A model generated the notes under the pieces. The model was not told where the DNA came from, searched no databases, and was given only the letters and a program-made list of their open reading frames with translations. The translations under genes were made by a program, and so were the position numbers. A DNA stretch of 64,000 bases from Atopsyche davidsoni (taxonomy: Eukaryota > Arthropoda > Insecta > Trichoptera > Hydrobiosidae), in the NCBI GenBank assembly GCA_022113835.1, contig JAILWY010000024.1:3414501-3478500 (forward strand), read 5' to 3'. How positions within the stretch are numbered: the stretch's first letter is position 1; every line of letters starts with the position of its first letter. Of this stretch, positions 45,901-58,407 are shown piece by piece.

Positions 45901-47339
45901 AACTATTTCATTTATCCATAGAACATTTCCCACTTTATTTAAAGTCCGATTTATCAGACATTTGTATTTGTTGGTAGTTTTATCATATTTATATACTGTA
46001 TAAAAATTTTTGAAGTTTTGGATTTTGTAAACAGCTTTTTCTTTGGTCGACGGCTGCTATCGAAATTGCAAGCAATGGGTTAAGGTTGCCCGCCTCCACC
46101 GCGCTACAATACAAAAAGCGATGAGCTTTTAACCTCATTTCGAAAATTTACTTACAATGTAAACATGTATAAGAACATTATCACGATCTACAATCATCGG
46201 ACTGTATGCCCGCAAAAAAAATTGTGACGTGTGTAATTTAAAAGCAAGATAATGTTTATATAATATTATATTGAATATAATATATATATTTTCGTAACCA
46301 ATCGTTAAGACCAATACATTCAGTTGACAGTATTGATGTAAAACTCCAATAAGATGACTTTTGAAATGATATCGTAATTGCATGTTTTTTGTTGAAAATA
46401 AATTTTGCTAGAGCATCACTTGCACTATAAAACTAGGAGTGTTAGTTCTGTCGAGCTTGCACCGTGCGTGCTTGTCGTGGCGTGCAGTCCTGGCAAATAG
46501 CCGAGACTAAAAGAAAACGTCAAACTATAACTCTAGCTTTCCACAACTAATACACAAACTATTTGATTTGATTAGCAATAATTGACACTTTCACTTAAAT
46601 GTCACATGCTTTAAGATTTTCGCACGAAGCTAACATGCCTGAGCACTCTGTTTGACCATCGCCCTGCTGCATTCAATCGGAAGACACTCACAGTTATCAA
46701 AATATCATATGTATAAAAAAAAGATTTTTGCTTGTGAACGGCCTTGAGTTACTTTCGTATTAAGCTATATAAATTAATACGCATTGATTGAGCATATATT
46801 TCCTCCTTCTTCCACATCGCCACGCAAATCAAGTTTTTTGTAATAATGTGCATACGGGATGCTTTACAGCTATCTCAGCTGGCCAACAAGACAACGTCTG
46901 GCAGCACTCTGAAGCCGGTGGTGACGGGCAACTGGGGCAGCGGCCGCAGCAAGCGCGCCGATCCACAGCTTAAGCTCTTGCTACAGTGGCTGGCCGCCAG
47001 CGTGGCCGGCGCGCCTTCCCTGCTATACTACACTGCCGGAAACTCCCTACTCTTCAAGGTAATCTAATTGACAAACAAAATAACACAGCAAATAACCCTT
47101 TAATAAAAATATGAATCAACCAATTAATTTCATTTTTCATCAAATTGTCGGTTGTGCTGTTTCAGACGGACACCCTGTCCCGCGTGCTGGTCGATCGCAA
47201 ATGGACAGTGGGGCAGCTGGCCACGGCCACCCTGCGCTTCTCCCAGCAAACGCTGCACGAGCCCCACGCCATCCCCGACGGCAACACCCTCTTCGACGAG
47301 CTCATCGGCATAGAGAAGTTCAACGGAGAGAGCGACTGA
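36909..47339 (+). CDS. Parg: PARG-family protein, predicted catalytically inactive, with large insertion
   Basis: Fifteen coding exons join to 950 residues: 36909-37039, 37351-37547, 37875-38016, 38804-38897, 39247-39423, 39584-39748, 39952-40123, 40280-40423, 40640-40840, 40918-41119, 41327-41509, 41904-42198, 44645-45031, 46870-47058, 47166-47339. All junctions are GT-AG and keep frame. PARG hydrolyses poly(ADP-ribose). Family landmarks are MLPCELPWW (about 5-13), SSLLAHAFFSTYPKR, PLTRLQVKHEG (207-217), RELNK and TGNWGSG (849-855). The signature is broken: LGGEVLADSFSQEA (236-249) replaces GGG-x(n)-QEE, and the Asp and Asn usually just upstream are Ser230 and Thr233, so hydrolase activity is unlikely. 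Residues about 360-830 are an insertion rich in Ser, Arg and acidic residues, with a basic KSRKKK patch. Acceptors at 41904 and 44645 are best guesses. Confidence 0.85.
38460..38700. repeat. GC-rich insert in PARG-family intron 3
   Basis: A block bounded on the left by a (TA)n run (38458-38472) is much richer in G and C than the surrounding intron and contains TGACAGCTCTCTCTTGTCC on the minus strand. It looks inserted, perhaps a solo LTR or MITE, but no inverted ends or duplication were identified. The minus-strand frame inside it has no known domain. Confidence 0.25.
41709..41740. repeat. Perfect 14-bp hairpin in intron
   Basis: GATTGGTCATATAT and its exact complement surround a four-base ACAC loop. 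A third partial copy, TTTCTGATTGGTCATATC, lies 30 bp on. It sits in the intron before the 41904 exon. Confidence 0.8.
42199..44644. other. Large intron of the PARG-family gene
   Basis: About 2.4 kb between coding exons. It contains CAGGGCTTCTCAAACTT at about 42614, a possible decayed hAT end, AT-rich stretches, and a CTGAAGA...GAAACC string at 44503-44530. No conserved coding exon was recognised, although a short one could be missed. Confidence 0.45.
45841..45862. repeat. (TA)n microsatellite
   Basis: About eleven uninterrupted TA units in the intron between the two exons 45031 and 46870. Confidence 0.9.
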
Positions 47340-50300
47340 AACCAAAGACACAGTGTCTTGGCAACTCGTACTGGCTTACTAATAATATGTGGCATAACTT
47401 TGTTCCAAACTCAAGGTAACATGATATTATTTCTCAACTTAATTTCATTTTAGTTACAACCGATTACCTCACCTATTAAGATCTTAGGAACTAGGTCTGT
47501 ACGGTTGTACGCTTAACGGGGATATTTTGGTACTTCACTTGCCCTCACCGCACGCCACTGGTCTTGATTCGGTTGAGCGAACTTCCTGATGATTCATGGC
47601 CACGTCTTGGATCCTCTCGTTGAACAGGAATATTAACAAGTAAAACTACTTTGGGTGTTCAATACCAAGTGACGGGTGCCACTACTGGGATGGAGTATGA
47701 AAAGTTGCTTCTTCTCTACTCGAGATACTTTCTAATTATGTATTTACTTTGAACGACTTAGTAAGTTTCAATGGACCCGTCTACAGGGTGTGCTAATTCT
47801 ACTTCTTATTATCCAATCCAGTTTTCTTGTACAAGGACAAATGGATACGCGAGTATAAAGTTATGCCACTGATAAATTTATATAGTTATGTTATAAGGGT
47901 AAATTCTTAGGGACTTTGTACGTTTTTCTAGTTTATCTAAGAATGGCATTCGATATTTAGGATAATCATAATACAATGTGTACACTTTTTGTAAGCATAT
48001 AGGCATTCAAAACATGACTCCAGGTAAGCCCACTGACTTATGTGCCGACTCATATCTCTCTGAAGTTTAAGTGATTAAGCATGCACGCGTTACGGCCAGC
48101 ACAGCGGTTCTGATGTATGTATTTTATTATCAACGTTATTTCACTTATTTTTTTTAATCCTTTCTCATATATTTAGTATTGTTACACGGCCCACATTGAT
48201 TCATTTAACTAAACACAAATTTACTTAGATTGCTATTATTAAATCTTTTTGCCTCTATCACAAATTCTGTCTACTCAAGATTCTTTCTGCTTGTCATTCT
48301 TTTGATAGCATGGCGATTATTTTATTCAGTGTACCATGCTTTATCAAAATCTTAAGTGCTCCTCTGTTGCACGTCAGATAATGTTTTAATGATCTAAAGA
48401 TCCATAGAAGACTCTCGGTGCGGTGACCCGAAGGGACATCTTCAGCCGTTGGAGTTAAAAAAAAAATTCTGCCAAAAGTATTTCACTGTCGGATAAAGAT
48501 CTCCACTCTTTGTATATCTAATTGAAATAAGCAATAACAATTTTTTTTTAATGTCGACATAAGAAAAATGTTACTATACGCCATTGGCGAATTGATATAA
48601 TGTGTATATATTTTAAAATTTGCATATTTATAATACCTGTGAATAAGTAATTTTAAAGTATCCTTGTGCAGGACAATACTACTTAAATATAATGTAAGTA
48701 TAAAAAATATATAAACCATATCTTGAGTATTAGGTCGGTAAAAAGGTCTGAATAGAAGTCTTTTCCGTAATGATCTAGCAAAATGTTGATCAATAGTAAC
48801 AACCTGTTATACTTTTATTATATAAATTGTGATTGACTTAGCGTCTTTAAGCTGATTAAAAATATTACAATAGAATTTCGTCAAGTCCTTTTATCAAAAA
48901 TATTAAATATATGTCTTAACTGAGCTGAAAAACAATATATATATATATTAATAAAATATACAAATGTTACATTCCAACTGAATTAAGTAATGCTGTAATC
49001 TTATAAGATTGCACAAAGGCATGTCTTGATCTGGTAAAGAATTGGTACAATTAATTAACGGCTTATAAAGATTTTATAGAGGAATGGCTTTATCTTGTAA
49101 AGGAGGTTAGTCGTACTTGAAGCCAACCTAACACCGCGAGACAAGGTTATTGTATGAGCCTTTAGTAAAGAAAACACTAAACTATAAATAGTAATGCATA
49201 CATCCGCACAGACCTCGTACTCAAGATATCAAATTGTTAAAAAAATCACCTGAAAATACTATAAGAATATTGTCACTTTTATAATAGAAAATTTTTACTT
49301 TTAAAAAAATTTACTTTGAAATTTGTACTATCAGCGGTGTTAAACTTCAAAGCCTAAAATGTATTGAAAGTCTATCAAAAGCTTTTAAATTATTCACTAA
49401 AATTTCTGGTTCTAAGGAAAGCTCTTCTGCCTTTCGATCCATTTTAAAAGCCCACGTTAAATAACTAAAAAATCAATTCAGCTTCTGAAAATTCATTTTT
49501 GTGTTTTATTCCGGCTGAAAAACGCTGTTCTTATATCATTTATCTAAATCTGATTTGATCAGATCTAAATGACAGAGCTTTGTAAGGAAAGGTTAAGATA
49601 ATACCACTATTGCAGAAGGACCCGGGATTACACTATTCTCCGTAAGAAAACCATGAACAAAGATATGTTCAGTAAGATGTTCACCAACCTTCTCTGAAGA
49701 GAGGCACCTGAAGAAGAATTATTTCTTACAGTGTATCAGAGCAATAAAAGAACTAATTATTAAGACGTAATAATTTTTGACACAACTTGTTTTGATGAAA
49801 CGTGAACGATGCACTTATGCTGAAAATTCCTTGCGTAATTTTTTCAGCTTTCGAAGATTTCCGCGTAATGGATTTTGATGCTTTTTGTTCGTGTATTTTA
49901 CGAGGAGCCATCACCATTGGAAGTCAACGGTGTTAGTGAGGTTTTGTATTGATATTTTTTTTCGAAATGCCATTTTTAAATACTGTAAGCATATAGTCTT
50001 TGGATGTATTCTTGGGCCAAACCTGCATTGCTATAGACGTGTGGTTTATTACTATGAAGTTAAGACATCCAGCAAATTACATTTTGTCAGCGAAATTTGT
50101 AAGAAGCAATTATAAAAACAATTTAAGACGTACAGCAGTTTCTCTACTATGAATGCATCCGTTAGTTTTTTTAATATTATTCATTACATGCATACCTACT
50201 AATTATTTTTTTAATGCCAAGTGTCGAAATGTTATTCGCCTTCATAGTGAACAAACCGGACTCGTGTCGGTAGCACTCGTAGGTTTGGCGCGACGCTTAA

Positions 50301-51477
50301 TGAAGCAAATGAGGAAATGTGAATGTTTATAATAAAGATTATCCTATTATTGTAAAGACCTTCTAGTATAAAAGCAATATACATCTGTAAGAAGATGCAA
50401 GAACCTCTCATGCAAGCCCAGCAACGAGTGCAGGCGTTCTGTCATGTTTGGTTACGCATTGTTTGTTGTCACAGTGTGCATTATTACTTATCCGATAATG
50501 AAGATGTGATTCTCAGTGACAGCGGACTGTGATGCCGTGGACATGATTTCGGGGACTTGCATTTTGGGTGAATTTAATTTTGTGATTTTTAATCTTACTA
50601 TGTCCATATCAAAATAATTGTGAATAAATGTTATTTACTTTTTTTGACTTTGTTGTTTGATAACCCTCATCATTAATATTGTCCGAGAACCCCATACACC
50701 ATGCACATCAGAAAGGTTGGGTCAGGTAAGTGACGGCTGCAGTGCATGGCCCGCCTGCTTGCACACATAGGGCGCTCGTTTTAAAAATATTGTCAAAAGT
50801 AAACAATTTTAGAAATATAATAAAAATTTATTGATATAAGATTTATTACGATTATAGAGATTATGTAGTTTATTTATATAAAATCACCATAATACAAATA
50901 TTAAAAAAAAAACGCAATCTTACAATGAAAAAAATTACAGTCAAATCTCTCTACAACCAATTTAATGGGATCATAGAAAATATTAAATTAAAATGAATTT
51001 TCAAAATCGGGAACATATTTGATATTTTGAAAAAATTATCCCTTAGTATTGGTAATTCAAGATTTGATCAGCATTCATTGACATAGCAAAAATTATTGTT
51101 TTTCGAGTTGTCATAATTTGCCACGGCTCGAGTACAGGAGACGTCAAGCTGATAAATGTCGCCGAGAATCGGCGAGAGTTGTTTTATCCACTCCACCCAT
51201 ATTTAAATTACTTTTATAAGAAATGCAAACGTCCTTTGTTGGAATTCGTTTCAAGAAAAAACACTGCCCTACATATGAAAGCTAGTGTTGAATCACAAAA
51301 TTCAATAAGATTTTTTTAGCGACGGCAGCTCAGCGACTTCGACACTGGAAATGCAAGGATACCCTCAGCACAACCATCAGCCGGCCCACAGACTGCACTG
51401 TGTGGCGCTGTCTGACTTTTTGACAATGCCATACCGAGCACATCTTAATTAAAAATAAATAAATGAAAACTACTCAC
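47340..51477. other. Intergenic/3' flank between PARG-family gene and CSN6
   Basis: The 3' UTR of the upstream gene must start here; no clear poly(A) site was chosen. A degenerate CTGAAGATGTCCC...GGGTCACC motif lies on the minus strand at 48421-48445. A dispersed-repeat copy lies at 49560-49725. The rest is AT-rich and without recognisable genes. Confidence 0.5.
49560..49725 (+). repeat. Truncated dispersed repeat copy
   Basis: ATCAGATCTAAATGAC, GGACCCGGGATTACACTATT, GAAAACCATGAACAAAG and AGAGGCACCTGAAGAAGAA mark a shortened plus-strand copy with a GAAGAA tail. Confidence 0.65.
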
Positions 51478-51735
51478 AATTTCATATTTTCTTGCAAAAA
51501 TTGTTTTACTGTTACAAACTTCAATAACTTTTTGTAGGTTACGAGCTGTTGCTTCACTAAGAGAGAGCATTCTCCTCTTGTGAGTGCACTTTCCATCGGG
51601 GTCACAAGTGACCGCAAACAAAGCAGCAACAGCCGACTTTTTCCTCCGTCTTCCACTGCTACCATTTTTAACGCATTGTTTCCAGCAACAAGCAGCCCTA
51701 GAGTTGGCAGCGTCAAGCAAAACGCAAACGTTTTG
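51478..51735 (-). CDS. Candidate unrecognised exon downstream of CSN6
   Basis: On the minus strand an acceptor ATAATACAG precedes 51735 and a strong donor GTGAGTAG follows 51478. The 258 bases between are fully open in one frame (86 codons) and encode a Cys- and Lys-rich segment including CCWKQC, RRRKK, CDPDGKCTHKRRMLSLSEA and ARNLQKVIEVC. The domain is not recognised. It lies 146 bp past the CSN6 stop on the same strand, so it would belong to a nested or separate gene. It could also be chance or a transposon piece. Confidence 0.3.
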
Positions 51736-51880
51736 CTGTATTATCAACACAATTCAATATGAATACACACGCAACATGTCTTATTTTAAACAGTTGCAAC
51801 AAAACAAAAACTGACTACACAATCACACGAGTTAGTGTCCACATCTCCTCCAGTCCACGGTTCACTAGACACTCGGCGGC

Positions 51881-54020
51881 CTAGAAGAAGAGGCCTCGCA
51901 TTCTGCGCCCCATAGCCTGGCGGTCATACAGGACATTGAATTTGTTAACAAATTGGTTGATGTCGTTGCAACCCTTGGTGATGCTGCCCAGGTAGGTCAT
52001 TAGCCCGACGTCATTGCATTGCTGAAATTTAAAATAATATATATCTTCATCAAAAGTTCACAGAAGACGGAGATGCTTTTAGATAAGATTTGAATAGTAG
52101 TTTTTAATTTTTTTAGTAGTACTATCGAACGCTCACTCAGCAAGTCAGTGAGAATTTACTCACGTTATAGAAGTGGTGCGTAAAGGTAGGGTTGTCTACG
52201 AGAGGCAGACGGTGGGCGAGAGCACGAGCCTCTCGCAGCAGCGCGGCTGAGGGGGGAAGCTCTCCGCTTCGCAGGGCCGCCACGGCACGCGCCACAAGCC
52301 GTACTCGTCCAGCCACCATGCGGATGGCCGACCGCTGAGCTGTCAGGTGTTCCGCCACTGAACATAATTCATTAGTTACATACCATGTAAACTGAGGTGA
52401 CGGAAGCCAAAATCTCTCTTAAATTAATAGTCTACCCAATAAGTATTATGAATTTCACATTTTTTAACGATAATTACATTAATCTGTTACTGAATATAAT
52501 AACATGTCAATTTTACTGAATACTTTAAATTTGCTACAGTGAACTGACCAAGACTGCTCTCTCCGTTTTCACTGGCTGAGACACGAGCCACGTGATCCAC
52601 TCCCACACGCTCCGCTTCCTCTGCAGCCAAAGTGTATTTGAGAGGAGCCAGTAGCACTGCTGTGCCTCCACTGCCGCCGCCGACCAGCTCCAGCACCGAC
52701 TCGTACAAGCAGAGCGGAAGTTGCTGGAAGATGAAAGTACGAGAATTGTAGACATAACAGTATGATCGCAACTTCTGTGCCTAATATAACAAAGTTGACC
52801 TTATTTAGTTTATAAACTGGCCCTTAAAACAACCACAGGGAAATTGATCATGATGATATTTATATTTATTAAGTGGTATTATATTAGTTACATCGCCAAT
52901 CCGGCCATTGGGATTCATCTGCAGCAAGATGGGGGACTCGTTGATGTCGCAGATCTGACGGTGCACAGCGATGTCCTTCTCAGAAGGACTCTCTCCCGTA
53001 GTATACCAGCCCAGGAAATCCATCTCAGAAAACACCTGCTTGACTGTAACAACCCACAACTTGAGCTCATTAAAATGTCACAACAAATGCACCTCCAAAT
53101 GCACTGAATATTTTAGTTCATTTGAACACTTTAAGACATATATAGACATCATATATTCCAAAAATTTCTTTTTCAGACACTTCCTGGGAGTTTAAAATAA
53201 ATAAATGCTGCTTTGAAATTTAAGTTGTAACATTTGTTACTAGCACCATCAGAACAGGTCACCTTGATAAAATAAACAATTAAAAAAACTGATAGCAAGT
53301 ACACGTGTCTCAATGGTGGTAAATACTTACACTGCTCTTCCTTGACATTGTAGTAGTTTTTGTCGATGATGACATCACCGGCCACAACGGTGAAGACAAG
53401 CTCAAAGGAGTTCATCACTTCAATGTTGCGGCCCTTCTGTTTCCCGATCAGGGCACCAATTACTGAAATAGACACCCACAGGACTCGTTAGCCGAATTGT
53501 TCTTCTATCTCTATTTTCACATAGCTGCGACGGTTATAATAATTATTTTTAATATAATAATTTTACAATACTTTAAGCTCATATTACAATAACTGAACAT
53601 ATAATATTTAGTGTACTGCAAATGAACACAAAACTGATAAACGATGGCGAGCTATACTGTCATTATTTGGCCTTCATCCCATAGAAGACTAAATGGAAAT
53701 TGGCTGCATCAGCGATATTATTGAATGTTCTAAGAAATATTCTCGAGATTGTAGTACAATAAGGAGGATGATGCTTGCGGGTTACCTGTCTGCGGACATC
53801 CTTCCTGCGCTCTTAACCGCGTCCAATGTTCAGACACATTCATGATGACGAGCGGATGGAGAGACACGGAGACTGAGCCCGCGGTCCCCGTAGTCACGAT
53901 GACATTCTTGTTCTGTCCCGAGGGCCCGGCGGCCGCCGGAGACGCCGGCGAGGGTTCCAACGGCGGCCCGGAAGACGCGCTTTCCACCTCCACTTCCATC
54001 TCGATCTGGGCGTCAGCCAT
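51881..54020 (-). CDS. CSN6: COP9 signalosome complex subunit 6
   Basis: Six exons on the minus strand: 53786-54020, 53331-53462, 52892-53043, 52549-52723, 52164-52357, 51881-52021, joining to 342 residues (human protein about 327). CSN6 is a structural MPN-minus subunit of the COP9 signalosome, which removes NEDD8 from cullins, and pairs with the catalytic subunit CSN5. The MPN domain starts near [18 protein letters not shown] (about 51-68) and continues through [26 protein letters not shown] stands where catalytic MPN+ proteins have a JAMM histidine pair, so it is non-catalytic as expected. Other family blocks are [34 protein letters not shown] and the C-terminus [14 protein letters not shown]...RRMRGLFF. 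The N-terminal ~45 residues are Ala/Pro/Ser/Glu-rich and variable. It is head-to-head with the MICOS gene. Confidence 0.97.
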
Positions 54021-54410
54021 TATATCGAATTAATATATTTTACGCACAAAAACAAGCAGCAGAGATAGCCTCAAAATAGTAAATTATTGATAGTCAAAAA
54101 TAGTAGCATAGACAATACAAAGTTTTAATATTACCAGTACGATAAAATATTTTTCTTTACAATTTCGTGTTCTCCGTTAATTGGTATTCTGAGTTTATTT
54201 TCATTAAATCTTTCCATTGATCTAAAACAATTTTTTTTTGTGGTAAAATATTTTGTTTTATTTTTATAGTTTTGTTTTAGATTTATTCACCAAAATCAAA
54301 ATCACGAGGGCAGCAAAACAATCGCTAGTCTACCGTCCTCCAATCACGTCAGGCTGCTCAACACACCGGCGGGTGACATTTACATAATTTTTGGGGGAGA
54401 CGTCAAAAAA
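54021..54410. promoter_or_regulatory. Divergent promoter of CSN6 and MICOS subunit gene
   Basis: Only 390 bp separate the CSN6 ATG (minus) from the proposed ATG of the MICOS gene (plus). No TATA box was picked out. The stretch 54330-54400 is GC-richer (CAATCACGTCAGG, GGCGGGTGACATT), consistent with shared TATA-less housekeeping promoters. Confidence 0.5.
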
Positions 54411-57400
54411 ATGGTAATTCACTGAATTAAATATATTTGCAATGAACACAATGATTTATAAACTAGCATAAAGACTTAACACTTATTTTTAAAACAGCGC
54501 GACATATTTGCTTTTGTTTCATAATTTTTATTCAAGATTTTTTTCAAATAAATACATGGGGAGTATTGTCATCGATATAAATTAATATTTTTCTATTAAT
54601 TTAGTTTGAATCATATGTGTATGTTTTTTTGCAAACCTCGTTTAATCTATTAAAATACATTTTCAAGAATTTAATAATGCCTATTAGAGAATTATCGTAG
54701 TGATGTATTCTCAAATTTTCATTTGGAAATGCATCCCTATGTTGTGCAACTTGTTCTATATTAACTTTTTATCAATGAAAGTGACTGGCCTGAATCAATT
54801 TTATACTTTGCAGCAAAATTTGTGTCTTATTAAATAGCAAATGTACGGTTAGTGACATTTAAGCAGTCTATTTTTAGAAATATGTTTTCTGTAGTAGATG
54901 TCATATATCTGGGTCCATATAAGATTACAGTTAACTTTTAAAGCCATTTTTCGGATTTGTTGAATTGTGCGTCACGTTATCGGAGAACTATTCAGTAACA
55001 CCATCTTCTTAAATAAATTTCCTTTCATTTACACCTCATGCCTAAATATGTTTAGTTTACAGTTTATTCTTTTGAACTAGGGCAAGGTAAGCCAAATCTG
55101 CAGCAAAACCATTATCCACTGACTAATTGTTCTTGACTTACTTGAAAATTGGAGACATCTGTTAACAAATTATTATTATTCGTCTACTAAAACATACATT
55201 AAAAAAAGAAAACACATAGGTGTTTATTCACTGTTTATTCCTGTGTATATTGCTTACAATTATTTTATTTTCGTTTTTTCAAAGCATTTTAGTATTGTGT
55301 TTGTTTCAAATAAATGAATTTGTAGAAAGTTGAAGTAAAATATTTAATTGAAACCACTTTTATGTATACTATGAAACACAGTAAAAGCATGTCTGTGTCA
55401 TGTGTTGTATGAAGAATAATCAAATCGGATTTCAGTTTGTGCGCAAAATAGTAGTGGGTTCGTCGGCGCTGCTGCTATCAGCCGCACCCGTGGCCGCCTT
55501 CACCTCCGAGCCCCTCTCCGAGCCCTCGCAGCCCAAGGAATCTCCAGCTGAAGACGGTCGCCTAGTCTGCCTTCCATCCGAACTCCCCATATACCCAGCA
55601 CATGAGTAAGTTATCTAGAATAATGTAATATTAATCACCATTACCACCATGTAATGGCAAAGTAGTTTAAATGCAACATATTGACTTAACATAGCAACAT
55701 GTTGTCCATAAAATATAAGTTAGTCAATAGATAAAATATAAATTACACAGTGAAATAAATCTCTGTAAACATTGTTACAGCCGGATGGTACAGAAGGTGG
55801 AGATCAAGGAACAGTCCAGCCTGGAGAAATCCCTTCTGGAGCCAGTGAACTTTGTGAGGGTCAACGTTATGTCCGTACTCCAGCAGGCCAAGAATGCAGG
55901 CACACAGTTCAAAGACACTGTCGTGGACTCGACTGAGAGATTTTCATGTCAGTATCCACTCTTTTATATATCTGCATTAAGAATAATCGCAATCCATATC
56001 TGACTCCCTCCCTGCCTGCCATCATCATTGGAGTGCCGGAAATATTTAGGACCTGTCGATAGGCCATACCACGAACGGTGAAATATCGAAGGATATGGGA
56101 ATAGTGGTTTTTTTTGGATAACTTAAAACTTCAAAATTTATTTATTCTGTTTTGTAATTCAAAGATTTTTTTGCCATTATTAGTTGTAATACTTTTAAAT
56201 AAATTATAATTATTTCTGCTGTCTTTGTTTCTCTTTTGCCTCTTTTGCTCTGTTCCATGCAATAAATTGATGAGTGAGATTTAGAAATTCCTATATCTAA
56301 GTTATTATTCATGTATAATTTAGTATTAAGAAATTCAATATTTTTGACAGAGAATACTTGGTGGAAATCCATTTTAATATTTTTGAGTAAAATACGTGAA
56401 AGGTTGGCGAAACCGGTCACAAATAAAAATGAACATGTGAAAAATCACTCAAGTATTTTACTCAAAAATATTAATTTAGTATTCTCACATAAAGCAATTT
56501 CTTATACTTAGGCACTGAAAGTAAATTGAACGGATTGTTGGTTTTCAGTTATTGTGACGTACCTTCGAGAAGAAGACAACGAGGCACAGCGAATTGGTGC
56601 TATGGCCATGGGAACCCTTACTGGCTTCATTTTTGGATTGCGCGGAGGCATTGTGAAGGTAAAACTGATCACACCTCGTCCTCCATCTGGGCACAACTTG
56701 TGCCCTGTTCTAAACTAATATAATTGGCTAACCCTCTTAGATATAACACATAGGATTAGCTAAATAGACAAAAAAAGTTATAAAAAAATGTTTATAAGCA
56801 TTTTCCTTTATCCAAATTAGAGCATATTCTGTATTTATCAAATAGAAAGAGGGATGTAACCCAATCATATTTTTCAGCGATTAACGTACAGCTTACTGGC
56901 GACGGCCGGCATGGGCTCCATCTGCTACCCCGAACAAGCTGCCACCTACTCCACTGTGGCCGCCAACGAGGGAAAGATGCTCTTCAATGTCGCTTACAAT
57001 TTTATATATGGAAGTGAGTCAACTATAGCTCCAGTATTAAGAAATTAATAATAAAACTTGGTTCATAGACCACTAATGCAATGTCGAAAGGTTAGCTTCT
57101 CTACCAACTAGAGAGAACATCAAGAAGCTTATAACCCTAATCCACTGGATGTCAAAGAAAAGTTCATAAAATATTTATAGCCCTATCAAAAAATTATTGT
57201 TTTACAAACTATGCAATTAAAAGTATATCTGTAAAAATATTACATTGCATTTTTTTCATGTGCTCGTGTAATTAACAGTCAAGCCCGGAGACCCGAAGCC
57301 GGAGCTGAACTTTCCAGAGCTGAGCGTGCCCACGAACTTCGGGGAGCTGGTAGACCTCGCCTCCAACATTGGCAAGTCTGCCAAGAACGTGCTCACGCCG

Positions 57401-57436
57401 CCTCCCAAGGACAAACCCGATGACAAGGAAGAGTAG
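54411..57436 (+). CDS. MICOS complex subunit, APOO/APOOL (MIC26/MIC27) family
   Basis: Proposed exons 54411-54413 (ATG only), 55436-55605, 55781-55947, 56549-56658, 56878-57013 and 57279-57436 give 247 residues. MIC26/27 proteins sit in the mitochondrial inner membrane and help organise cristae junctions, binding cardiolipin. The N-terminus FVRKIVVGSSALLLSAAPVA resembles the hydrophobic start of the family. YLREEDNEAQRIGAMAMG (118-135) and FIFGLRGG lead into a Gly-rich membrane hairpin (TM about 129-147 and 151-166), followed by SICYPEQA and a soluble tail with FIYG, PKPELNFPE and KNVLTPPPKDKPDDKEE. The single-codon exon 1 rests on AAAAAAATG|GTAATT at 54411 and a TTTCAG acceptor before 55436. 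The alternative is an in-line ATG at 55400, which reads through that acceptor. Confidence 0.88.
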
Positions 57437-57508
57437 CGCCTCCAAAGCTTATGTTAATGTCACACCCATTAGGTAATGCTTTTTCTGACACGACATCTGG
57501 TATGAAAA

Positions 57509-57514
57509 AATAAA
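57509..57514 (+). terminator. Poly(A) signal of MICOS gene
   Basis: AATAAA about 73 bp after the TAG stop; another AATAAA lies at about 57550. Confidence 0.65.
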
Positions 57515-58407
57515 TCAATTTAAAAAATTTCCTTGACCTATATGAAATGAAATAAACAACTTAAGTCAATTATTTTAATTTAATTAATAAATCTCAAAAA
57601 ATATTTTCACCACAATTCGTCTTTTCGCAGTGCTTAGGTTTCGAGACCCTAACAAAAAAAAATGGTTAGCCGATCGTGCATTTTTTTTTTGGGACAGTCT
57701 CGGGGTTATTGATTGAAAAAAAAATTATTCCGCTTTCAGATTGGAGTCTTCAAAAATCCAGTATTGTTACCTAGAGAGAGGGTCCTTGAGCCGATCGCAT
57801 CTCCACATAGTTTGTCCAGATTCTCATTTTTATTCATTCCTTTTTTTTATCCAACAACGTCCGGCAGTAAGAGGAATACATTTTTTAATTTTATTTATTG
57901 TTATTTCCATTATTTTTTTTTAAGAAATTGATATCAGAAATTGTATAACTGTCCTGTTGGGTTCTACATTATTTATGAAACTGTAAATATACTTATAGAA
58001 TTAAAGTGAGCTATCCAGATTTAGCCTTTTGAATATGCCTCATAATTTCCACCGTGGATAGAGATCAAAAGTGAGTATCAATTCCAGTGTCGAATCAGGT
58101 ACTATGAAAATTATTTTTTATCCATAATTTCGACAAAGCGTCTCGTACGAAATGAGATAAATCAGAGAATGATCAAGAAGACACGGGCTTGGTAAAAATC
58201 AATCGTCATTTGAAGACCACTCCATTTGTTATTATCCATTGCCTTACATTCCCAAGACACAAGACCACGACAGATACAATGAATGAAAAAATATTAAGAT
58301 AGTCAACATATCAGATTCAAATGCTTGTCGATCATATGAACCGATCCGTTTGCCGTCCATGGCTATTATATATTTGGCATAAGATTTTAATTGACGGATA
58401 AAATATT
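57515..58407. other. Spacer between MICOS gene and retrotransposon
   Basis: AT-rich DNA with poly-A and poly-T runs and no recognisable gene. The retrotransposon insertion boundary is at 58407/58408. The target-site copy cannot be confirmed because the other end is outside the window. Confidence 0.55.
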
